Assembly: GCA_036401335.1 (NCBI GenBank)
Contig: DASWVC010000187.1
Location: 1-23,124 of the forward strand
Length of the DNA stretch: 23,124 bases
DNA from: DASWVC01 sp036401335
GTDB lineage: Bacteria; Verrucomicrobiota; Verrucomicrobiia; Chthoniobacterales; JAFAMB01
Direction: 5' to 3'
This document shows positions 15,160 through 21,307 of this stretch, piece after piece. How positions within the stretch are numbered: position 1 is the first letter of the stretch; each line of letters opens with the position of its first letter. Below the pieces are notes generated by a model. The model saw nothing but the letters and a program-made list of their open reading frames with translations, was not told where the DNA came from and did not search any database. The translations under genes and the position numbers were made by a program.

Positions 15160-16341
15160 ATGGGCGTGGCTTTTGACGCCGCTCTGGCGGCGGCGCTGGC
15201 GGCCTGGGACGAGCAAGGGTTGCGACGGCGGGCGGCGGTGGGGGAAGCGGTTGATGCCGTTCACCTTGAGGTCAATGGCCGGGCTTACGTCAACTTTTCG
15301 TCGAACGATTACCTTGGCCTCGCACTGCACCCGCAGGTTTGCCGCGCCGCTCACGCTGCGATTGACCGGTACGGCGTCGGGGCCGGTGCCTCCCGCCTGG
15401 TGACCGGCTCGAGACCGTCTCACCGTGAGCTTGAGGAACGGCTTTCGGCATGGAAGCGGACCTCCCGTGCCGTGACGTTCTCGAGCGGCTACGCCGCTGC
15501 CCTCGGGACCATTCCCGCCCTCGTGGGTCCTGCCGACGTCGTCATCATCGACAAGCTTTCACACGCGTGCTTGATCGATGCCGCCCGGCTTTCGGGCGCA
15601 CGCCTCCGGACCTTTCCGCACAACCGGCTGGACCGCCTGGAAACTTTATTGCAGTGGGCGGCGCGGCAGGTGCCAAAACCCCGCGCGCTGATCGTGACGG
15701 AAGCGGTATTCAGCATGGACGGCGATCAAGCTGACCTCCCTGCGCTGGTTGAACTCAAGGACCGTTACGGTGCCGCCCTCCTGGTCGATGAAGCGCATGC
15801 GGCCGGCCTTTTTGGACCGGAGGGAGCCGGCCTGGTGTCTTTGCATGGCTTGGAAGGTCAGGTTGAAGTCCAGATGGGTACGTTGAGCAAAGCGCTGGGC
15901 GTCAGCGGCGGGTACATCGCCGGCAGCGAGAACCTGGTCGACCACCTCATCCAACGCGCTCGAGCTTACGTGTTCAGCACCGCACCCCCTCCCGCGATCG
16001 CCGCCGCGGCTCAGGCCGCCATCGAAATCGCCGTGTCTGCGGAGGGTGCCCAGCGACGGAATCAACTCTGGGCCAATGCCAGCCAACTGGCCCGTGCCTT
16101 GAACCAGGACGCATCGGCACCCCCGGCGAGCGCAATCTTTCCGGTGGTCGTGGGAGGCGAGCAACTCGCCTTGGCGGCCAGCGAACGGCTCCGCGAAGCC
16201 GGGATGTGGGTGCCCGCAATCCGGTATCCGACCGTCGCGCGGGGCACAGCCCGGCTTCGAATAACCCTTTCCTCAGTCCATGCGCCGGACGAAGTAGCCG
16301 CTTTGGCGGAGGCATTGCGGGCAGGCCAAGTCAAAGGGTGA
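15160..16341 (+). CDS. bioF: 8-amino-7-oxononanoate synthase (biotin synthesis)
   Basis: PLP enzyme of the alpha-oxoamine synthase family; BioF condenses pimeloyl-ACP/CoA with L-alanine in biotin synthesis. 393 residues, normal length. Visible: NFSSNDYLGLALHP (45-58), GAGASRLVTGSRPSHRELE (74-92), FSMDGDQADLP (184-194), DEAHAAGLFGPEGAG (210-224), PLP-lysine Lys244 in GTLSKALGVSGGYIAG, and the BioF-like end IRYPTVARGTARLRITLSSVH. Other members (Kbl, serine palmitoyltransferase) are less likely given these motifs. Start is fixed at ATG 15160 because an in-frame TGA lies at 15148-15150; the nearest purine run, GGGAGG, is about 19 bp away, too far for a normal ribosome site. No other bio gene is nearby. 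The 100 bp upstream shows nothing convincing. Confidence 0.9.
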   Translation: MGVAFDAALAAALAAWDEQGLRRRAAVGEAVDAVHLEVNGRAYVNFSSNDYLGLALHPQVCRAAHAAIDRYGVGAGASRLVTGSRPSHRELEERLSAWKRTSRAVTFSSGYAAALGTIPALVGPADVVIIDKLSHACLIDAARLSGARLRTFPHNRLDRLETLLQWAARQVPKPRALIVTEAVFSMDGDQADLPALVELKDRYGAALLVDEAHAAGLFGPEGAGLVSLHGLEGQVEVQMGTLSKALGVSGGYIAGSENLVDHLIQRARAYVFSTAPPPAIAAAAQAAIEIAVSAEGAQRRNQLWANASQLARALNQDASAPPASAIFPVVVGGEQLALAASERLREAGMWVPAIRYPTVARGTARLRITLSSVHAPDEVAALAEALRAGQVKG

Positions 16342-16424
16342 TTCAGCCTGCAGCCAGGGGGCCGTGAGGCGGTCGGTTCTCCGAGGTTCCCAAACAGAAC
16401 GCGGAGGTGTAAAAGCATTTCATC

Positions 16425-16736
16425 ATGAGGACGAGTACAGAGCTGGCCTGCCCGGGACGTAGAGACAACTACGTGGTGATTGTGGACGGACCGGACTGGA
16501 AAGTGAAATGGGGAATCGGAAACCCTGCCAATACCGGAAACTGTGCCCTGTTTCTCTCCGGTCTGGATTCCGGCAGCAACCCGGTCAATGCTTCGAGCGA
16601 CCTCCGCCTGAATCCAGGCGACAACACACACTGGTATTGGCCTCCTGCGGGTTCCGTACAGATCGTCGCGGTGTGTTCAAACGATTGCAACGTCTCAGGT
16701 AGCGCCGTTTTGGAATACGATACGCCCGATGCATGA
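16425..16736 (+). CDS. Small protein of unknown family, 103 residues
   Basis: Not recognised. The 103-residue protein lacks a signal peptide or membrane segment. It is rich in Asn, Asp, Gly, Pro, Ser and Trp, has hydrophobic patches that look like beta strands (NYVVIVD, CALFLSGL, SVQIVAVC, SAVLEYD) and four Cys (9, 40, 84, 88; the last two as CSNDC). A small beta-sandwich is plausible, but this is an inference. Codon choice is similar to neighbours, with many C/G third positions. In-frame TAA at 16410 limits the start; GGAGG at 16403-16407 is 17 bp from the ATG, too far for a standard site. It follows bioF by 83 bp and converges on hflC. Confidence 0.6.
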   Translation: MRTSTELACPGRRDNYVVIVDGPDWKVKWGIGNPANTGNCALFLSGLDSGSNPVNASSDLRLNPGDNTHWYWPPAGSVQIVAVCSNDCNVSGSAVLEYDTPDA

Positions 16737-16759
16737 CGTCGTTTGCCCGGGCAGATCGC

Positions 16760-16774
16760 CTGGGTCTCGCCCAG
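16760..16774. terminator. Weak hairpin between convergent genes
   Basis: CTGGGT (16760-16765) can pair with GCCCAG (16769-16774), including one G-T pair, around a 3-nt loop, in the 143-bp gap between the small protein and hflC. No T-run. It is the only terminator-like element noticed in this gap. Confidence 0.25.
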
Positions 16775-16879
16775 CCTGAACCGATGCCCGGTTCCGGCGG
16801 GATACCGGACACCACCGGCAGACGTCGAAGTGCTCCGCGCTGCCCTACCAGGTATTGCGGCCTTCGTGCTTACGGAGCT

Positions 16880-17902
16880 TCAGGGAGCAGGTTTCGCCTG
16901 GAGCTCGAAGGAGTTTGGAGGGCCGTTGGCCTTTGCGGCAGCCCGTTTCAACAGCGTGAAGATGTCACTGTCCGTGGAAAGTACCAGGGTTGAATCCTTG
17001 GCGAAAATCCGGTGATACACGTCCAAGGTCTTGATGAAAGCATAGAACTCGGCCGCCTGCGGGTCCTGGGTGTAGGCGCGGGCGTAAATTTCCGTCGCTT
17101 TGGCGTCAGACTCACCCCGAATCTCCTGCACCCGCCGGTAAGCATTGGATTGGATTTCGTTCAGGTCACGCTCCCGCTGTCCGGCGATGCGAGCGGATTC
17201 ACCTTCGCCCTCGGAACGGAACCGCTGGGCGATTTGCAGGCGCTCACTGATCATGCGCTGGTAAATGCGGTCGAGGACCTCCGGATTGTAATTGACCCGC
17301 TTGATCCGGAAATCCAAAACGGCGATGCCGAACTCTGCCAGCTTTTGCATCGCAGCGGTTTTGATTTCTTCTTCGATCCTTAATCGGCCGAACTGGATCG
17401 GGGGAAGGACGCCGATGGTGCCGGTGCCGCCAGGGCCGCCTTTCAGGGTCTCATCGTGCTGCGGCTGACGGTTCTTATCCGTGCGCACGATCTCAATAAG
17501 GTCGTGCTTGGCAATGGAGTTGCGCGTCTCGCTGCCAAGGATGTCTTCCAGGCGCGACTGGGCGCTGCGCTCATCGTGTAAACGCACGAAATAAGTTTTC
17601 GGGTCTTCAATGCGCCACCGCGCGAACGTGTCAACGTGGATGTACGTTTTGTCCCTGGTCGGGATGGCCACCGGAGCGCCGTCCCATTCTAGAAACCGTT
17701 TGTCGAGGGTGTTAACGCTCTGCACAAATGGAGCCTTGAAGTGCAGGCCCGGCTCGGTGATCGGATCGCCCACGGGTTTCCCGAATTGCGTGATGATCAC
17801 CTGCTCGGTCTGGTCCACCGTGTAAAACGCCCCTGAGAAAACCAGAACAAGAATGAACACCGCGGCGAGCACCGCCGCGGGGAGGTAACGCCCTTTCATC
17901 AT
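16880..17902 (-). CDS. hflC: HflC, SPFH-domain regulator of FtsH protease
   Basis: Inner-membrane SPFH/prohibitin-family protein that forms a large periplasmic cage with HflK around the FtsH protease and modulates membrane-protein turnover. 340 residues. N-terminal anchor (about 8-26), SPFH start FYTVDQTEQVIITQFGKPVGDPITEPGLHFK, a Gly/Pro-rich insertion (about 142-170), and the HflC-type YNPEVLDRIYQRMISERLQIAQRFRSEGEGESARI (about 205-239) leading to a coiled coil with Glu/Arg/Ala. The end DSDIFTLLKRA matches the usual PDSDFF region. It starts inside an ATGA overlap with hflK; a second Met codon follows immediately. A GAGG run about 7 bp upstream may be the ribosome site. ftsH is not in the window. 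Confidence 0.94.
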   Translation of the reverse strand: MMKGRYLPAAVLAAVFILVLVFSGAFYTVDQTEQVIITQFGKPVGDPITEPGLHFKAPFVQSVNTLDKRFLEWDGAPVAIPTRDKTYIHVDTFARWRIEDPKTYFVRLHDERSAQSRLEDILGSETRNSIAKHDLIEIVRTDKNRQPQHDETLKGGPGGTGTIGVLPPIQFGRLRIEEEIKTAAMQKLAEFGIAVLDFRIKRVNYNPEVLDRIYQRMISERLQIAQRFRSEGEGESARIAGQRERDLNEIQSNAYRRVQEIRGESDAKATEIYARAYTQDPQAAEFYAFIKTLDVYHRIFAKDSTLVLSTDSDIFTLLKRAAAKANGPPNSFELQAKPAP

Positions 17903-18888
17903 GGCCGGCCCTCGCCTGGTTTGGTCGAAAGCGGCAGCACCGGAAGCAATTGGCGCAAGGATTCGTCCACCACGATTTTCTGGCCTACCTGCGGTAGGAT
18001 TTCACTCATTGTTTCAAGGTAAAGGCGGGTGCGGGTGATCTCGGGTGCTTTGATGTATTGCTGAAGCACGGCGCTGAAGGCCGCCACATCGCCTTCGGCC
18101 TCGTTCACCCGCTTGAAACGGTAGCCCTCCGCGCCCCGGATGGTCTGGTCAGCCTGCCCTTTCGCTCGCGGCACCGCCTTGTTGTAATCACCATTGGCGA
18201 TGTTGATCGCGTTCTCGCGGTCCTGCTGGGCTTTGTTCACCTCGTTGAACGATGCTTGCACCTGACTTGGCGGGTTCACGTTTTTCAGCTGCACCTGATC
18301 CACCCGGATGCCCAGGTGGTAGCGCCTGGACAATTCCTGCATCCGCGCCAGCGCCTCAATTTCGATTTCCTGCCGGCCGATCGTGATCAGTTCATCCACC
18401 GTGCGATCACCGATCACCTCGCGCATCGCCGCCTCCGACAGATCGCGAAGGGTTTCGCCCGGATTGCGCACGTCAAATAAATATTGCCTCGGGTCTTCGA
18501 TGCGGTATTGCACCACCCACTCGACCAGCGCCGCATTCAGGTCGCCGGTTACCATCGACTTCTCTTCGTCCTGATCCTGTCCCTCCTGGATCGGATTTGT
18601 CGTGTAGCCCGGCGTGGCAAACCCAAACTCGAGTTTCAGCTGCCGCCGCGTCGGCAGTACGGCCACCGTGTCGATGCCGAACGGCAACTTAAAGTGCAGC
18701 CCCGGCTCAACCGTCGTCAGGAATTTTCCGAACCGGAGCACCACTCCTTCGGACTCGGCTCCGACGGTGTAGTAGGACGTCCATAAAACGGCGATCAGCA
18801 GGACGGCAACGACGGCAGCAACGATCCAGCCGGCCGAGGGCCGGTTGAAATTCACGTCAATGACGCGGGGTGTATGGTAGTCGGCCAC
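17899..18888 (-). CDS. hflK: HflK, SPFH-domain partner of HflC
   Basis: Partner of HflC in the FtsH-regulating membrane complex. 329 residues with anchor at about 20-38 (GWIVAAVVAVLLIAVLWTS), SPFH domain start YYTVGAESEGVVLRFGKFLTTVEPGLHFKLPF, RIEDPRQYLFDVRNPGETLRDLSEAAMREVIGDRTVDEL, the HflK-typical LKNVNPPSQVQASFNEVNKAQQDRENAINIANGDYNKAVPRA, and LYLETMSEILP near the end. It lacks the long Gly/Pro-rich N-terminal cytosolic segment of E. coli HflK, so it is the short form. The start is GTG (18888-18886); no Shine-Dalgarno is visible. First gene of an hflK-hflC operon overlapping by 4 bp. Confidence 0.94.
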   Translation of the reverse strand: MADYHTPRVIDVNFNRPSAGWIVAAVVAVLLIAVLWTSYYTVGAESEGVVLRFGKFLTTVEPGLHFKLPFGIDTVAVLPTRRQLKLEFGFATPGYTTNPIQEGQDQDEEKSMVTGDLNAALVEWVVQYRIEDPRQYLFDVRNPGETLRDLSEAAMREVIGDRTVDELITIGRQEIEIEALARMQELSRRYHLGIRVDQVQLKNVNPPSQVQASFNEVNKAQQDRENAINIANGDYNKAVPRAKGQADQTIRGAEGYRFKRVNEAEGDVAAFSAVLQQYIKAPEITRTRLYLETMSEILPQVGQKIVVDESLRQLLPVLPLSTKPGEGRP

Positions 18889-19079
18889 GGGAATTGGACA
18901 GAGGGGTGCAGATACAGTTTTTAGATTTACTCTGGTTTCTATGCTCGCCGGCTACGACCGTCCGATTTGTGCATCCAAGTAAAATGCGGCCCGGAAGTAA
19001 ATGCCGAAAGTGAGGAGAGGCCGGCGTCCGGCCGGTGGGTTCGGCTCGGGCAAGCACGCTTGCAAGGCAAAAATGCAGT
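18889..19079. other. Divergent intergenic region between hflK and the 74-residue gene
   Basis: Holds a locally AT-rich patch (about 18915-18945) that may carry the hflK promoter, and a hairpin GGCCGG-CGT-CCGGCC (19019-19033). No clear promoter hexamers are seen for hflK. A GTG at 19035 opens a frame into the 74-residue gene but gives an unlikely basic N-terminus. Confidence 0.4.
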
Positions 19080-19108
19080 TTGACCAAGCGTCGCTTATGT
19101 GTTCATTT
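19080..19108 (+). promoter_or_regulatory. Candidate promoter overlapped by the LexA-like operator
   Basis: TTGACC (19080-19085) matches the -35 consensus at five of six positions. A -10 at 17-bp spacing would fall at TCATTT (19103-19108), a poor match lying inside the palindrome. Transcription would begin near 19115-19116, at the ATG itself. Repressor binding there would block the polymerase, as at known LexA-controlled promoters. Confidence 0.4.
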
Positions 19109-19115
19109 GAACACA
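19098..19115. promoter_or_regulatory. LexA-type SOS operator (TGTTC-N4-GAACA)
   Basis: An 18-bp perfect inverted repeat, TGTGTTCA-TT-TGAACACA, ends directly before the ATG at 19116. Its core, TGTTC-ATTT-GAACA (19100-19113), matches exactly the LexA motif reported for Verrucomicrobia on the Verrucomicrobium spinosum recA promoter (recalled, not looked up). Both half-sites are complete and the spacing is exact. The site suggests SOS repression of the 74-residue gene. The lexA gene is not in the window. Confidence 0.75.
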
Positions 19116-19340
19116 ATGCGCACCCTCGCAATTCTGCCTGCAGGCGACCGCCCCGGCGTAATCCTCTCAGGGCAGGGAGCTGACCTCTGGTTCCTCAGTT
19201 TGAATGATGCCAAGGCCTATGCCGAGCACATCCTCCGGATCACCGGGGGTCGCACCGAAGTACGCGATGCCTACGGCCGTTTGACCGACTGGTTTGACGT
19301 GCCGCCTGTCGGGGATGACGGCATTCGTTTGTTAATCTGA
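19116..19340 (+). CDS. Small putative SOS-regulated protein, 74 residues
   Basis: Unrecognised 74-residue protein with no signal or membrane helix. The core (about 26-60) reads LWFLSLNDAKAYAEHILRITGG, then TEVRDAYGRLTDWFDVPP, suggesting a small alpha/beta fold with a helix flanked by strands; some single-domain DUF-type proteins share this look, but no family is claimed. ATG 19116 is preferred: upstream extension to GTG 19035 would translate through the operator and give a basic, unconserved-looking stretch. With the LexA-like box only 2 bp upstream, there is no room for a Shine-Dalgarno, so leaderless translation is implied. parE starts 111 bp after its stop on the same strand, so read-through into the topoisomerase genes is possible. 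Confidence 0.65.
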   Translation: MRTLAILPAGDRPGVILSGQGADLWFLSLNDAKAYAEHILRITGGRTEVRDAYGRLTDWFDVPPVGDDGIRLLI

Positions 19341-19451
19341 CAGCCAAAAACCAGTGGCGCGGCGCAGGCCGCCGGCCCCGCTCCGGTTGTCGGGAATGCG
19401 GGGAGTATCCATTGTAAAGCCGCCGGTTCATGGCACGCTCCCGGTTCCGTT
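19341..19451. other. Intergenic gap upstream of parE
   Basis: 111 bp. It holds a short stem GCGGC-GCAG-GCCGC (19359-19372) but no convincing promoter, operator or terminator. No Shine-Dalgarno precedes the parE ATG. Confidence 0.35.
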
Positions 19452-21272
19452 ATGCCTCAGCCAAAGCACGATTACGACGAAAGTAAGATCAAAACGTTGT
19501 CCTCGCTGGAGCACATCCGGATGCGAACCGGCATGTACATCGGGCGCTTGGGAGATGGCAGCCATTACGACGATGGCATCTACGTGCTGGTCAAGGAGGT
19601 CGTCGACAATTCCGTTGACGAGTACATCATGGGTTTTGGCCGGCAGGTTGAAGTGGAGGTTAAAGCCGAAACCGTGCGGGTTCGGGATTACGGGCGCGGC
19701 ATCCCCCTTGGCAAGGTGATCGACTGCGTGTCCCGCATCAACACCGGGGCCAAATACAACGACGAAGTGTTTCAGTTCAGCGTCGGCTTGAACGGGGTGG
19801 GCACCAAAGCCGTGAACGCCTTGTCCGAGCGATTTACAGTGACAAGCCAGCGCGAAGGAGAGTTTTTCCGGGCTGAATTTGCGCGCGGCGAGTTAAAGGC
19901 CCAGAAGCGAGGTCCCCAAGATGGCCCGGATGGGACGGAGATGACGTTTGCGCCGGACCGCACCATTTTCAAGGATTTCCATTTCCGGGAAGAACACCTT
20001 GCCCGGCGCTTGCGCCTGTACACGTACCTTAATGCCGGGCTGAAGATCAGCTTCAATGGAGCCGTCTACACGTCTGCCAACGGCTTGAAAGATTTGCTGG
20101 CAGAGGAAATCGGCGACGATGGGCTCTACCCGGTATTGCACCACCGGGAAAAGATGTTGGAACTGGCGTTTACCCATACCGCGCGGCTGTCCGAGGACCA
20201 TTATTCCTTTGTGAACGGCCAGTACACGGCTGATGGGGGCACGCACCTGAGCGCGTTCCGGGAAGGCATGCTTAAGGCCGTCAACGATTTTGCCAAGGCG
20301 AAGTTTGAGGGCGACGACGTGCGGGAAGGGTTGATGGGTGCCGTCGCGATCCGGTTGCAGGACCCGGTGTTCGAGTCTCAAACCAAGAACAAGCTCGGCA
20401 ACACGGAAATCCGGGCGGAACTTGTGGGGAAGGTGCGGGAAGCGGTTACGAGCCTTTTGCACCGTAACCCGGAAATCGCGGAGCGCGTTGTCACCAAGGT
20501 GCAGGACACCCAGCGGCTTCGCAAAGAGTTGCAGGACGTCCGGAAGCTGGCGCGGGAGCGTACGGCGGCCATTTCCTTACGGATTCCCCAGTTGAAAGAC
20601 TGCCGGATTCACCTGAACCAGGAAAAAGGGCTTGGTCATGAATCCATGATTTTCATTACCGAAGGGCAGTCCGCGGCCGGGTCTATCACGAGTTGCCGCG
20701 ATGCCAACACCCAAGCGGTTTTTACATTGAAAGGCAAGCCGCTCAACGTCTGGGACTTAAACCGAACGGTGGTTTATAAAAACGACGAGATCTTTAATCT
20801 TACCCGAACGCTTAACGTAGAGGAAAACATCAGGGGATTGCGTTATGGTAAAGTCATTTTGGCCACGGATGCCGATGTGGACGGATTGCACATCCGGAAC
20901 CTGTTAATCACCTGTTTTCTCCGGTTCTTCCCGGATCTGATTACCCACGGTTTTGTCGACATCCTCGAGACCCCGCTGTTTCGCGTCCGGGATAAAAAAA
21001 CAACGCACTACTGTTATTCGGAAGGCGAGCGGGACAAGGTCCGCGACCAGATGCGGGCGCCGGAAGTTACCCGGTTCAAAGGGTTAGGCGAAATCTCGCC
21101 TGGAGAATTCAAAAACTTTATTGGCGCGAAGATGCGGCTGACGCCGGTCACGGTGGATGATGCGCATTCGATTCAGCCGTTGCTCCAGTTTTACATGGGC
21201 AAGAACACGCCGCAACGCCGCGAATACATCATGGAACACCTGGTGCTCGACTCTGAGGTATTGACCGGTTGA
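19452..21272 (+). CDS. parE: Type IIA topoisomerase B subunit (ParE/GyrB-like ATPase)
   Basis: ATPase/TOPRIM subunit of a DNA gyrase or topoisomerase IV; with the next gene it forms the A2B2 enzyme. 606 residues. GHKL ATPase: LVKEVVDNSVDEY with Glu49 and Asn53, RDYGRGIP (78-85), SVGLNGVGTKAVNALS (110-125), and the QTK loop (310-312). TOPRIM: TEGQSAAGS (403-411), KGKPLN, and TDADVDGLHIRNLL with Asp473/475/477. The GLNGVGTKAVNAL and NTQAVFTLKGKPLN forms are those of the compact Bacteroidetes-type ParE. Where most homologues have EGDSA this protein has EGQSA (Gln406). ParE is favoured over GyrB by this type, but activity is not proven. The partner begins 35 bp downstream. Confidence 0.93.
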   Translation: MPQPKHDYDESKIKTLSSLEHIRMRTGMYIGRLGDGSHYDDGIYVLVKEVVDNSVDEYIMGFGRQVEVEVKAETVRVRDYGRGIPLGKVIDCVSRINTGAKYNDEVFQFSVGLNGVGTKAVNALSERFTVTSQREGEFFRAEFARGELKAQKRGPQDGPDGTEMTFAPDRTIFKDFHFREEHLARRLRLYTYLNAGLKISFNGAVYTSANGLKDLLAEEIGDDGLYPVLHHREKMLELAFTHTARLSEDHYSFVNGQYTADGGTHLSAFREGMLKAVNDFAKAKFEGDDVREGLMGAVAIRLQDPVFESQTKNKLGNTEIRAELVGKVREAVTSLLHRNPEIAERVVTKVQDTQRLRKELQDVRKLARERTAAISLRIPQLKDCRIHLNQEKGLGHESMIFITEGQSAAGSITSCRDANTQAVFTLKGKPLNVWDLNRTVVYKNDEIFNLTRTLNVEENIRGLRYGKVILATDADVDGLHIRNLLITCFLRFFPDLITHGFVDILETPLFRVRDKKTTHYCYSEGERDKVRDQMRAPEVTRFKGLGEISPGEFKNFIGAKMRLTPVTVDDAHSIQPLLQFYMGKNTPQRREYIMEHLVLDSEVLTG

Positions 21273-21307
21273 GACGCTGGCGGTGTGGCCGTTTGCCATT
21301 CATTTCG

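Noticed and set aside
16776..16803. Possible fourth copy of the dispersed repeat (CCGATGCCCGG region)
   Set aside because: Only a short core resembles the repeat and alignment needs indels, so it may be chance in GC-rich DNA.
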